Origin: Takakia lepidozioides
Taxonomy: Eukaryota > Streptophyta > Takakiopsida > Takakiales > Takakiaceae
Assembly: GCA_030704615.1 (NCBI GenBank)
Contig: CM060732.1
Span: 52,063,053-52,123,052, forward strand
Length of the DNA stretch: 60,000 nt
Direction: 5' to 3'
Translations under genes and position numbers: made by a program
The notes under the pieces: model-generated
What the model was told of the DNA's origin: nothing
The model's database searches: none
Seen by the model: only the letters and a program-made list of their open reading frames with translations
Shown here: positions 11,789-23,151 of the stretch, in pieces
Layout: the number at the start of each line of letters is the position of its first letter
How positions within the stretch are numbered: position 1 is the stretch's first letter

Positions 11789-12272
11789 TCACCAGTAATC
11801 ACCACAAGAACAAATCCTATCTTAAGTGGTGAAAGCAGTTAACGTCCCGTACAACAATTGCTCGGCCAACAATCTTTGAGATGAATTTGGTGGAGGTGTG
11901 GCAGTCATCATGAGACGGAGAGGCGTCCTAGGGGTCATGCTGATCAGCTCAAAACCAATGGCCAGCTTCTCACTGTGGTGGCAAAGAGAAAATTCCTTTT
12001 CCTCCTCTCCACATCATGCAATACAAAGCGCCTGTCAGGCACATACCCCGCCTCCTTCATCTTCCCAGACAATCTTCTCAGCTCAGCATGGATTTCCTTA
12101 ATTCTGGGATGCACAGCGACCTGGCTCCTTTTCAACCCCAATGACCTTCATCATTCTTCTCACCTTTACAGTATCAACCCACCTGCCAGCTGCAACATAG
12201 ATTTTTGATAGCAACATAAGTTGCGGCATCCTGTTCATTCCACTTGAGGATAGATGTTGCCGCACGTTGAGC

Positions 12273-12353
12273 CATCTCTACATTGTCATGGATTCTGCAG
12301 GCACTAAACAAGGCCTTCCACACCACAACATCTGGATTGATTGGCATTTTATT
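12273..12353 (-). repeat. 81-bp exact repeat, copy 1 (also at 13814-13894)
   Basis: The 81 bases from CATCTCTACATTGTC to GGCATTTTATT are identical at 12273-12353 and 13814-13894, in the same orientation. Both encode the MPINPDVVVWKALFSACRIH part of the E region. Identity amid otherwise diverged sequence points to a recent duplication or gene conversion. Confidence 0.9.
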
Positions 12354-12929
12354 AATCAGGTCCACTGCCTCATCCAGTTGTCCCGCACGTCCAAGAAGGT
12401 CCACCATGCAGCCAAAGTGCTATACTGTCGGAGTGACACCATGATCTTGAATCAGGGAATCGAAGTAGCATCTACCTTCATTCAGAAGGCTAGTGTGGAT
12501 GCATGCAGAGAGAACACATACTGCTTCAAGCCGTTCTTTTGCATTCCTTCAAATAGTTGCAGGACCTCCCTATGACAACCATGTTGTGCATATCCTGCGA
12601 TCATTGCATTCCACGACACCACATCTCATTCAGCCATATTGTTGAACACTCCCTTGCATCCTCCATGCACCCACATTTGGCATACATGTCCACCAGGGCA
12701 GAGTTCAAGATCACATCTGGTACAATTCCAGCTTTGACGATGTTGCCATGCACCTCTTCGCCCTTTTCCAGGGCTACCAGGCTTGCACACGTACTGCAAA
12801 CGCACACAAACGTGATGTGGTCGGGCTTCACCCCGTCGCACATCATTTGCTCATAGGTCTCCAAAGCCTCCATCCCACGTCCCTGCTATGCATACCCTGC
12901 AAGCACCGCACTCCACGACACCACACCTC

Positions 12930-13700
12930 GTTCAGCCATAGTGTCGAACACTCCCTTTGCATCCTAGATGCACCCACATTTTGCAAACTTGTCCACCAGG
13001 GCATTGTTTAGAATGACAGCTGGTACAATTCCAGCTCTGAAGATGTCGCCATGGACCTCTTCCCCCTTTTCCAGAGCTGCCAGGGCAGTGTTTAGAATGA
13101 CATTTGGTACAATTCCAGCTTTGACGATATCCCCATGCACCTCTTTGCCCTTCTCTAGGGCTGCCAGGCTTGCATGACGCCACATCTTGTTCAGCCATAG
13201 TGTTGAACACTCCCTTTGCGTCCTAGATGCACCCACATTTTGCAAACATGTCCGTGGTATTGTTCAGAATGAAATCTAGTACAATTCCAGCTCTGAAGAT
13301 GTCGCCATGGACCTCTTTGCCCCTTTCCAGAGCTGCCAGGCTTGTACACGCATTGCAAACGCACCCAAACGTGATGTGGTCGGGCTTCACCCCTTCTCCC
13401 ATCATTTGTTCATAAGTCTCCAAAGGGTCCTACCACGTTTTTGCTGTGCATACCCTGCAAGCATCGCGTCCAATGGCACCACATCTCGTTCAACCATAGT
13501 GTTGAAAACTCCTTTCACATCCTTAATGCCCCCACATTTGGCATACATGTCCACCAGAGCGGTTTGCAGAATGACATGTGGTACAATTCCAGCTTTGACG
13601 ATGTCACCATGGACCTCTTTCCCCTTTTCCAGAGCTCCCCGGATTGCACACGCATTGTAAACACAAAGTGGTTGGGCTTCACCCTTTCGTGCAGCATTTG
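12930..13700 (-). repeat. Tandemly amplified PPR units
   Basis: The minus strand repeats ALEKGKEVHGDI(V/F)(K/R)AGIVP units at about 13630, 13330, 13180 and 13090, with another at 12780, some joined directly (ILNTALAALEKGEEVHGD). Spacing is irregular, as expected from unequal recombination between PPR motifs followed by deletion. Confidence 0.7.
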
Positions 13701-13895
13701 CTCATAGGTCTCAAAGCATTCCTACCACACCCGTGCTTGGTAAATCCTGCCAACATTATGTTCCACATGATCAAACATCGTCGAGGCATTATGTTGAACA
13801 CTTGGTGAGCATCCATCTCTACATTGTCATGGATTCTGCAGGCACTAAACAAGGCCTTCCACACCACAACATCTGGATTGATTGGCATTTTATTC

Positions 13896-14118
13896 TGACG
13901 AGAGGGCAAAACAGGCTGAAATAGGTCGAAGAAGAAGGTGCCCTCACCACATTGTCCTTGACCTTGTGGCATGACCCATGGAGGATTTGACCATTGAACC
14001 TCTTGTGTGTGCTGCTTGTGTCTGTAGTCAAGTGATGTCGGATTGGTTTGTGAGAACCACCACGGTGCAGCTGGGCAGGCATAGATTGAAACACGGCCTG
14101 CTAAGAGCTGACTCTCCC
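13896..14118 (-). repeat. Segment shared with the CACTA element (45838-46085)
   Basis: Read on the minus strand, about 220 bases from GGGAGAGTCAGC through CGTGTTTCAATCT, CTGCACCGTGGTGG and GACTACAGA to TTTCAGCCTGTTTTG match the plus strand of the CACTA element at 45838-46085, with moderate divergence. In the CACTA it leads into OSB-type exons. Here it abuts PPR coding sequence. It is probably part of a host gene that both loci copied; which gene is unclear. Confidence 0.7.
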
Positions 14119-14529
14119 AACTTGTAATCATAATCAGGAAGAATATCAAATCATGGTACTAGCAGGAGCCAAGAGCCCAAGCATGATGTACAAACTTCTT
14201 CACATCGTGCATTAAGAAAAAGCCACGCCTTGCGATTGCGGCCTCCATGAAAATAGCTTGAGACAGCTCGAGAACTCATTTTTGGTATTTTCGGGCAGTT
14301 CGGGCAGATTCCAAACAAAATGACGACGATGACATGGCGACGTCGAAATGTGGCGACGAAGAATGTGTCTAAAACATGTCCCACGGTACCTTGGACTTGA
14401 AAGTACTTGGAAAAAAAACTCTTTTCAACAAGCATCCATGTAATCCAAGTTGAAGGAAATCGTAGGCATACATCTCATCACTAAACATCTATCTACGCAA
14501 CGCCATGTAGACCACTTTATTAATGGGTG

Positions 14530-14960
14530 ACATCTTGCTTGTTAAATTTCCACTCATTCAGATCTCGCATTGTTTGCCACAAATCCCCATTAGGAGATGG
14601 CGCAACACAACGAAACCCCAAAAAGGGTAAAACTTGCCAAGAGCCTTCACAAACACAAAAAATAGGCCTACTAGTATCAAATACCAAGGAACTTTTTCTT
14701 AATTCTGTTAGCACAAGACATGAACATAAATGAGCACATCCTTCTATGGGAAGATGATTCCCATCTACCATACATGAAATCTCATCAGCCCATCTCTAGA
14801 TGGGAGATGATATAACTCAGCTTCTATTGAGAAAGAAACAATTATAGCAATGAAATAGGGTGATAAGCTTATAACTCGACTTCTATTGATAAAGAAACAA
14901 TAGCAATGAAATGGGGTGATAAGCTTGCAAATACGCCTAATACACATGTAAGTAAAATTG
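14530..14960 (-). repeat. Dispersed repeat; empty-site paralogue of the piggyBac A insertion
   Basis: On the minus strand this reads like 36585-36805 joined to 40941-41010 on the plus strand, that is, the piggyBac A flanks without the element. Shared landmarks: TGTGTATTAGGC, TTTGCAAGCTTATCAC, TCTCCCATCTAG, CCCATAGAA, then across the site GATACTAGTAGGCCT here versus GATATTAATAGGCCT at the piggyBac ends. The site equivalent to TTAA is CTAG at 14671-14674. A short internal duplication (about 14815-14875 and 14868-14925) is present. The identity of the repeat is unknown. Confidence 0.75.
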
Positions 14961-16600
14961 AAGCAAGTGAGCAAGGTCAAGACATCAATGAATGGACTCC
15001 AGTATTTGTGACCACTTATCTCTTAAGTTTGTAGAGCACCAAATGTGTGATTTCATGAAAGAACATAGTCATAATTATTGTTGAGAAAGGAAAATAAACT
15101 ATATTGAAATCTTATGAAAATAGGAGTGACACAAGAAGTGGGATCAATAACCATCTCCCAATCGTCCATGACATGAGATCCAACACCCTTTCTATTAATC
15201 TTATGAAAGCTTTGCCCCATGGAAATCTCTGCACCAACACTAATATCAGTTTGGAGGTATTTGCCCAAAGTTTCGATGAGATCTCTTCTATTTTCTATTC
15301 TAAAATTTGTATTTCTTGTCTGCATGAGGTATACGATTAAGAGACATCGGTAGAGTTTCCAAAACAACACACCTCGGTGCAACAGCTCTTTATGGAGTAA
15401 AATAGACAACTGAGTTCCAAGGCAACAAACACAAATATGAATCTCTCAATATCTTAGATAGAGTAAAATAGACTTCTCGACAATAACCACAAATGGAGTC
15501 TTTCAGTGTGAAAGATACTTTGGCAGAAGTTACAAACCATAAACTTTTTATCTTAAAAAATTGTGGTAACTTCTTTTCGGGAGATTTTCACACTCATCAC
15601 AAATTGTCGTTATACAACACCGAGGAAGAGATGCTAATCAAATTGAACGTTGCAGCCATTCTCTCTAAATGGGGGAGGACATAAGCAAGATTGGGAATTG
15701 GACTTTGGTGTGGTGTGTGTGGCTGGAGCTACAGCTTTGGTAGACTTAGTACATACAGACGACTGAAGCAAGTATGGTCTCGGGAAGCCTTCAAAGCAGG
15801 GACATGATCCACTAGGGTAGCAACGGGGTTTGGTGCAACCGCTTGCAGTGTCGGTGGAGTAAATTTATAAGTTTTAAGCTGTTCTATTGAAGTTGTTAGG
15901 AGACATGCGAACTTTTTTAAAGAAATACAGTGTTATATCTTTTGCATTTATGTGTGAAACTTGACTTCACAACACACTCAACCCCCACGTTAGAGTGCCT
16001 AAGAAAACCCTATGTTTGATTGTATAAATTGAACACATCCATTTCTCCCCATTTTCCAGCATACATTTTTTCAGTGGTCAATTTCGTATGCAAACTGCTA
16101 CCCCAAGATTATTATGTCATGGCAATTTTCAAATTAGTGGCTTGGCTAATAAACGATGTTGTTCCAGCCCAGCTAACTTACATGTTTGAGCGTCCTATCA
16201 TGGACGTCCATGATGATAAGGTTGAATTTCTTTCAAGATTTTTAATGTTCCGTTAGATGACGATAAGGTTGTCAATTGTTTTTCAAGATTTCTATTGTTT
16301 TGTCACAATAATCGACAAGTAAATGATGACAAATTTGAAAATCTTTTGACAAACAACGTTTACACATGTATTGAATTCATAGATGTTGGTGGAATAACAA
16401 TGAGTCCAACTAATTGATTCGCTACTAGAGAGGGTCATCTAGTAAATTAACCGACGGTTGTGGCGGAGTAAGGTTGATGTTAACATCACGTGAGATTTGT
16501 TGCAGCTGGTCATGCTTTATTCTCCCACAAATTGAGTAGATGTAGCTGTTTTCTTTCTCTCCAACTCTTGATGTTGCGATTCCAACATTGTCACAGGTCC
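14961..16600. other. AT-rich stretch, no gene seen
   Basis: Open frames (for example minus 15409-15053, 118 codons) show no recognisable family. No structured repeat was identified. Confidence 0.35.
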
Positions 16601-16609
16601 GTCCTTACC

Positions 16610-17480
16610 CTTATCTTAGACCTATATGCATCTCGAATTTTTTTTTATCATGAACTTTTGATTTGTTTATTTTTGATCATTTTTCTTTGGAGTTTCTTGA
16701 CTGCCCCTATGTTAATAACTCTAATGCTACAATCTTATGTAAGTATTCCAGATCTTACAACTGCATCCTCACCTTCCCAACAATGGACATGTGTATGGCG
16801 ACCCACCATAGTTTTCATTTTCTTACTTTGACTAGGGTTGGAACTTGACAATTTGGATTTTGGAGAGTATATTTTTGTACTTCCAAGCACACTTTTAGCC
16901 AATTCCATGTTATTTAACCTTTAGACTCCTCTTAGACCTATATGTATCTCGAAACTTTTTGATCATGAACTTGGTGATTCGTTCCTTCTCGATCATTTTT
17001 CTTTGGAGTTTTCTAACTGTCATGCCAGTAACTCATCGCATCCTTGAGGCGGGAATTGTGCGCCCATATTTCTCTCATGGTCTCGTCAAAGGTCCCAATC
17101 CCAATGGCCGACTGCCGCACTTTCGCATCGTACTCCATGACCTTGAAGGCCATATAACAAACATATATGAAACATCCTGCCATGCAGGCTCTGGTAAATT
17201 GGGACAGAGCGGGGTACCGCTTTGACCATGTTGAGCATTGGGAGGGAGGAACACCTCGCTGGGATGGATGAGGCACGTTGGGATGGATGAGGCATGGCGT
17301 TGGGATGGAGGAGCACCAATACTACAATCTCCCATAGGTATTCCAGATCTTACAACTGCATCCCAACTTTCCCAACAATGGGCATGTGCATGACACCCCA
17401 TAGTCTCCCTTTTGTTACTAAGATTTGGGTTGGAACTTGACAATTTGGATATTGTAACGTATATGGCAATATGTGTATTT
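16610..17480 (-). repeat. Tandem and inverted-relative copies of the 'CWESWDAVV' repeat family
   Basis: Two related blocks lie about 600 bases apart: ATTCCAGATCTTACAACTGC at about 16747 and 17342, each followed by TTGGAACTTGACAATTTGGA (about 16839 and 17432). A second shared block, TTAGACCTATATG.ATCTCGAA, occurs at about 16615 and 16935. The minus strand encodes HAHCWESWDAVVRSGIPMGD near 17393. The whole family also occurs on the plus strand at 5690-5965. Confidence 0.6.
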
Positions 17481-17495
17481 TTCTAGACCTCAAAA

Positions 17496-17891
17496 TTGTT
17501 CGCTTCAACAACTTTTCTCCAAACAACCTCCTTACTGCCCTTGCTTATACCATCTAATTTTGCTATGAGTGACTTTTTGGTCATCCAAGGTGGACAAGAA
17601 ACCAGAGAGTTCACTGTAGTTCTTATAGGACCCCGCGGCTGCTCCAAAATTAGACCAAACTTGCACGCACAAGCCGGTAGAGGTGTCGTCATCGTGCATT
17701 CTCGCACTATTACAGTGCCTCAAAGCTGGATTGTAATTGTAAAAGAGATTGATGCATTGCACGAGTTCATTCAATTGAAGGAACGACAAGTGGAGCGACT
17801 CCAACATATTATTTCAAACTTGGATACAATTGAGGATACCATGAAATTGATTGATTACCTAGAACAACATTACGTTATGGTTCTCAAATGA
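17496..17891 (+). CDS. Hypothetical open frame, unrecognised
   Basis: An open frame of about 130 codons; the better supported part begins at ATG near 17565 (MSDFLVIQGG) and ends in a helical, charged stretch ERQVERLQHIISNLDTIEDT before the stop at 17889. No family is recognised and no introns or promoter are evident. In AT-rich, repeat-filled sequence this may be a decayed fragment or chance. Confidence 0.2.
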   Translation: MFASTTFLQTTSLLPLLIPSNFAMSDFLVIQGGQETREFTVVLIGPRGCSKIRPNLHAQAGRGVVIVHSRTITVPQSWIVIVKEIDALHEFIQLKERQVERLQHIISNLDTIEDTMKLIDYLEQHYVMVLK

Positions 17892-18123
17892 AACCGAAGC
17901 CACAAAGTACATAACCTGTGATAACATTTTCATGAATAAACTGTTTTCAGCATAAAAAGAACAAATGAAATCCTATACAGTTTCCAAACCAACAATTTAG
18001 GGAATACCACAAAATTCGAATTGTAGAAACCCTTCACTTCCACACACAGAACGTAGTTGAAAAAAATCCTTGATATCCCTGAGCATATCGGGAGGTCATA
18101 TCTGAAACTGCAATGTCAAATAC

Positions 18124-18564
18124 TTGATGAAAAAGCTTATGAAATGCCTGATTATTCTTGAATTGGGCAAGTTGCTCAATGCCGATAGCAATCTTGATGG
18201 GTTTGGAGCTGTGACAGGTCGCATCGCTCAACTTCGAAGAATCCAGCTTGGCATTTCTGAAAACTCTCAAAACCTCTGCATCCACGACCAAACCCCCGTG
18301 GCCAAATTCAGGAAAAGGGAAAAACTGACCGGTAAATCGAGATCACATGGATGGATCAAGCTCTGGTATGGAAAAAAAATTGCTACACTTCTTTCCCTTC
18401 TACCCAAATTTGTTGAGTCTCATCAATATTTTGGTACAAGACGCAATCAACCCAAAAAAAGACCACGCAAAGATGTTTCACCTACGGCCCAAATGAATCC
18501 ATTTCCTGAATTCAATCCAAGAAACGATGTAGAGATTGGACATTTTTGTGGTGGTACATATTGA
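18124..18564 (+). CDS. Hypothetical open frame, unrecognised
   Basis: An open frame of 146 codons with a basic middle part (RRNQPKKRPRKDVSP). No homologous family is recognised. It lies just before an AT-rich repeat array and may be part of an old transposable element; coding status is doubtful. Confidence 0.2.
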   Translation: MMKKLMKCLIILELGKLLNADSNLDGFGAVTGRIAQLRRIQLGISENSQNLCIHDQTPVAKFRKREKLTGKSRSHGWIKLWYGKKIATLLSLLPKFVESHQYFGTRRNQPKKRPRKDVSPTAQMNPFPEFNPRNDVEIGHFCGGTY

Positions 18565-18849
18565 AGAAAAATACAATTTGGAGTTCCATTTTGGGTGGGC
18601 AAAATGACGAACATGGATAGACAAGCTCATGATGACGGCAATGTACGAATACTGGGTATTGGCCTAAAGCACCAAAATGTCTATCAACCAAATCGCAACA
18701 ACCGATGAGAATTCGAGATAAAAATATCTATAGAGGTTGAATACCGAGTGACGATGGTGAAGACGATATTTCGGTAGATAGTATTTTTGTATCATGGTCA
18801 AATACAATTAGTACTTTCAATGGCATTACAGAAAGATTTAAGTAGAAAT

Positions 18850-21350
18850 TATCATGTCTCATAAGCCGTATTTATATTTCAACAATCACTGAATCTTGTG
18901 GTAGGTATGAAGATATTGGTAATGTCGATGAAAATGACTGTACACATGACAATAATTAAAATATCGATAGCTCTTAGTTGAGTTGATATACATTTCAATC
19001 CAAAATTGATTACATATTTTTTCAATCATATTGTTATAATGTTGACAAACATATCATCCATATCATCAAACAATAAATCCCTTTAGTTTAGTCTAAAATG
19101 GATACATCTAATCAATGTTTTTTTTATTGGGGAATTTTCGTCAGATTTTGACCTCAAAAAATAAAATAAAATATTCTTTATAAAATTCTCTATTTTTTAT
19201 GGATGAAATAACCAAACTTCTCCAAATAGGAAAATAAACTTTGGACGAATTCGTCAAATGTGGATGATCCCTCGTAAGTCGTATTTACATTTTAACAATC
19301 ACATGAATCTTGTGGTTGAGTGTGAAGATATTGGTGATGCCGATTAAAATGACTGTATACATGAGAACAATTAAGATATCGATGGCTCTTAGTTGAGTGC
19401 ATTTCAATCCAAAATTGATTACATATTTTTTAATTATATTCTACTATGTATTTTTAATTGTTATCCCTTAACTTCCTGCAGATAGAGTTTTTTTTCTCTT
19501 AAAATTTCCTTCCCCCGGATAGTATAATCAAGCTACCCACCTACCATAGTACATCCAAAAATATGAACCTTATAAATCAGTTGCTACCTAGTGCGGAGCA
19601 ACGTGAAGCCCTAGTTGTAGCGACGACCGAAGGTCGGAAGCTAGTTTAGCGTAGAGCAGGAATAGGGTGCCATAGTGCCACATCATCCTCGTCGTCAATT
19701 TCTTTGGACCCTGCCCGAAATGCCCGAAATCACCGAGCTTGTCCCTCACGCGCTACCCCTTTTTGTGCAAATTGAACGTAGTTCTCAGAATTCGTCGCTA
19801 GTACCACATACATCCATATACCAAATTGCAAAGAATTTCATCACAAAAATTTCAAGATTATAATGCTTTGGGTGAGGTTTTTTTTCATATATTTGGAATT
19901 TGAGACATGTACAATGTCAGGTTTGACCAAGACATGGCAGTATCGGGTTGATTTTTGCTGGGGCCGCCGCACCCATGGCCATATCCTATTCCAAGGTATG
20001 CAAGCAGCACAAAATTTCATGTCAAATTGCCAAAGGATGCTACATGCTTCTTTGTATGTGTTGAATGTTCTTTGGGGTTTCAGATAGGGGTCATAACATG
20101 GAGTTTTTAACATTGTCATGAAGTATGCAAAAATCCAAGATTTGTTTTCTATCCGAGCCATCAAAGAATGAGTTCTTAGATCCTCATCAGAATGTCAATT
20201 TATTGGGGAATCCAATGGTGAATTTTCTAAAATTTGAGGCCTAAGTGGGGCCAAGTGTTTTGGAGCTGGCTCTTGTATGTAGCAAATAGAAAGTTGTCAC
20301 GCAAGTGGTCAACCCTTCGTGGCTCCCCTCCTTACCACATGATTCCTAACCCAAGCGTTTTTTACAAAATTCTGTAGGGTCGGGGTTTTACTCCAAATGT
20401 TTTCAATTCAACTTGTGGGTTGGGACCATGTTGTCAGCAAATTTATTGCTCAACAATCATTTGATTTCAATAAAATATCAGCAAGACAATCCCATTTTTC
20501 TTATAGGTCGCAACTAGAATCGGGTCGTATAGGAAGTTAAAGGTTACATTGTCAAACATATAATCCATATCATCAAACATATAATCCATTTAGTTTAGTC
20601 TAAAATGGATACATGTATTCAGCGTTTTTTTTATTGGCAAATTTTCGCTAGATTTTGACCTCAAAACAAAAAATAAAATATTCTGTCTCAAATTCCCTGT
20701 TTTATCATGGATGAAATCGCCAAACTTCTCCAAATAAAGAATAAACTATGGATGAATTCACCAAATATGGATGATATAAATGGATTTAAAGTACAGTGGA
20801 TGATCCATCCACTTATTTATATTTATATAAATAAATACTTATTGAGCCAAAAGAATATCGCATTGTGCTCAAGTCCACATTTCCCTTTGTTGTGCCTAGG
20901 GAAAATATTCTGTCTGAAATTCCCTGTTTTTTAATGGATGAAATCGCCAAACTTCTCCAAATAAGAAATAAACTATGGATGAATTCGGCAAATATGGATG
21001 ATATAAATGGATTAAAGTACAGAGATGGATGATTCTAACCTAATTTCAGTGGATGAACAGAATGTACGGCTATCTTTTACAAAATTCTGTAGTCACTCGC
21101 GCTGTTTTCCAAATTTCATGAAAAAAAAACGCATCTATTATATATAAGAAAGATGTTTTACATATTATATAATTATCATAAAATCTTTAAATGAAATACA
21201 CAAATAATTTCATTCCTCCACTATACAAAAATCCATCCACTTATCTTGATAAATATTTATTGAGCCAAAAAAACAATAATATCCCATTGTGCATAAGACC
21301 ACATTTCCTCTCTTGTGCCTAGGTTATGCCAAATAATATCATCATGATTT
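18850..21350. repeat. AT-rich mosaic of interspersed direct repeats
   Basis: Several blocks recur: AATCTTGTGGT...GAAGATATTGGT at about 18893 and 19310; TTTAGTTTAGTCTAAAATGG at about 19085 and 20590; GGATGAAAT(A/C)(A/G)CCAAACTTCTCC at about 19200, 20710 and 20937; ATCCATCCACTTAT...TATTGAGCCAAAA at about 20800 and 21230. Blocks occur in partly conserved order, indicating repeated segmental duplication of one AT-rich element. No coding sequence. Confidence 0.7.
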
Positions 21351-22400
21351 GAAAAAGACTTTAAGCTTAATCCTTAACTTCCTACGCGACTCGTTTCAGG
21401 TTGCGTTGTTTGAATAAACCATCCTAACTTTTGCAGATGAATTTGTTTTACATCATTCTTTCCGAGCATGCCCACCTGCTCCATTTGGAGCAAACAAGCG
21501 ACCTCCAAATTTTCTTCAAGGGATAGGGGTCAGAAAATTCTCCAGGCGGAGGAGAGTTGACTTGAAACGTGGGCCCCCCCTCATTAGGCCATTGAAGCAT
21601 ATTAGGCCAAGGATGCCAAAACTGTTACTTGACCTATTTGAAATCCAGTTTTCACCGATAGATCCTATTGGAAAATTTCCTAGTGCTTATGGGTATTGTA
21701 AGACAACCCCTAGCTAGAGGGACTTGTGTAATTATGGTTTTTGGGACGACATGTTTTGGAGGAAAGCTTTAGGCTTGATGGGTGAATATGTCAACCCTCA
21801 CCAAAACACAGACTAAGTAGCCTATGAGTAAAATGTGGGTTTGATATGAAATTTGGCATGCACTTTGCATTTGTACTCTACATTATGTAAATTTGGGGTA
21901 GCCCTTTTGGAAAATTCAGAAAAGCCGCTTAATATGCTTGGTCAAAGCAAGTAAAGGATTTTTCCAAACCAAAAAAACAGAAAACGTCTACAAGAAAACA
22001 ATATAATCTCTCAAACTCAACTGTGAAAATTCCTAAAATTTGGGGAGATTGTGTAGAGCCAGGTAGGTAGGTATGTGTACAGTCAATTTTTGTGGAGGAA
22101 TGCTGGTAGGTGGGTAGCCTCCCATTAGTTCCAAGGGGTGGTAGGTTTTGGGAGTGAAAAAATTCACCTTGTAGGAAATCAAGGATTAAAGACCCCTAAA
22201 AGACAAGTTTTGCATGCAGCTAATCTTCTGCACCTAAACTTCTGCTTCCGAATGTGGATGTGGGCATTGCCTAGCCTTCAATGTAATCACCCCACTTAGA
22301 GAGTGGAGGATAGGGGTAGGCACAAATGCTCATGGTGTGACACTACCAAACATTAACTGATTTGTTCCATGCAAATCTTCCAAACTTTGGAGGTGACTAT
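21351..22400. other. Intergenic or intron, no gene seen
   Basis: No open frame or repeat could be assigned. It lies immediately 5' of the plus-strand PIGN exon and probably contains the right breakpoint of the putative inversion that separated the PIGN N-terminal exons. Confidence 0.3.
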
Positions 22401-22434
22401 ACTTGGAAACAATGGCCTGAAACAGTGTATTTGT

Positions 22435-22715
22435 ACATATGCTTCTTTCTTGGACGAATGGGCATTCGATCGTTTCACCGAGTTTCTGAATGGATCACTA
22501 GAGCATGTAAACCCTCGCAAATAACTAGAAGAAGATGGATCAATTGTGTTTCTACATCTGTTGGGTTGTGATACAAATGGCCATGCACACCACCCTTACT
22601 CCCCTATTTATCTCAACAATATCAAGCTTGTGATCGTGGAGTGGAGAGCATAGTGAAGCTTATGGAGGACCGCTTCCCTGATGGAGAAACGGCTTACATC
22701 TTCAATGGCATGAGC
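22435..22715 (+). pseudogene. PIGN: PIGN middle exon, damaged
   Basis: The plus strand encodes ASFLDEWAFDRFTEFLNGSL, then after an in-frame TAA (about 22519) EEDGSIVFLHLLGCDTNGHA, HPYSPIYLNNIK and, one base out of frame, ESIVKLMEDRFPDGETAYIF. These correspond to the PIGN catalytic-domain segment FLDEW...FLHLLGCDTNGH...YLNN. The conserved TADHGMSDKG that should follow is lost apart from GMS, where the sequence meets the palindrome TGACGTCA at 22716-22723. Lesions: one nonsense codon, one single-base deletion and a small deletion at the ADHG motif, which is needed for metal binding. Confidence 0.8.
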
Positions 22716-22723
22716 TGACGTCA

Positions 22724-22920
22724 CTCCACGGCAGTTATTAGGCCCCATGCGAAAGGTGTCTTCTCGTGGTGGGTATGTTGAACTACAAATAGCACACCAT
22801 CATCAACATTATCCTCAGGGCTGGCAGGACCAGGTCCTCGAATACCAGCTCCCCAAGCAACAAGTGGTGTCTCTGTATTTGCTGGATCTCCATCTCCATG
22901 GCTGCTTGCATCAAGACGGT
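22724..22920 (-). pseudogene. PIGN: PIGN exon in inverted orientation
   Basis: The minus strand encodes SSHGDGDPANTETPLVAWGA followed by GIRGPGP and a stretch ending HEKTPFAWGL. In PIGN this segment directly follows the one at 22435-22715 (family: SHGDGxPxNTxTPLVAWGAGxRGP). Here it is on the opposite strand, meeting its neighbour at TGACGTCA (22716-22723). A local inversion of about 200-250 bases explains the layout. Confidence 0.75.
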
Positions 22921-23151
22921 CAACGAGCAAAAGAAAATTAAATATGCACACATTTGCGACAACTATTTGAGCACTTGGCTTCCACCACTAGGCAAATGAA
23001 AACAGACCTTCCGTATTACCCTACTAAAAATTCATTGTAACAACGGTGCCCAACACATATTCTGAGCTACTCTTCAAATGAGAAGAGAACACACCTTTAA
23101 CTCACAAATAGATAATTATGACTATGAACATTACTAGGGTGATATTGCCTC

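Larger units (their letters stand above)
11789..13895 (-). pseudogene. PLS-class PPR protein with DYW domain, decayed and internally duplicated
   Basis: Organellar RNA-editing factor family. Read on the minus strand, the order is PPR repeats (EVHGDIVKAGIVP, ALVDMYAKCG, EQMMCDGVKPDHITF, YAQHG), then an E-type region (MVDLLGRAGQLDEAVDLINK, ALFSACRIH), then DYW-domain pieces: [55 protein letters not shown], and the terminal ICSCGDYW with TGA at 11791-11789. The HSE and C..C elements of the deaminase-like DYW domain are visible. Frames change repeatedly (at least near 11830, 11990, 12170, 12420-12560 and between 12900 and 13700), and TAG/TGA codons interrupt E-region sequence. Several PPR units are repeated in tandem. 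It probably no longer encodes a working protein, unless one-base errors are numerous. Confidence 0.8.
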
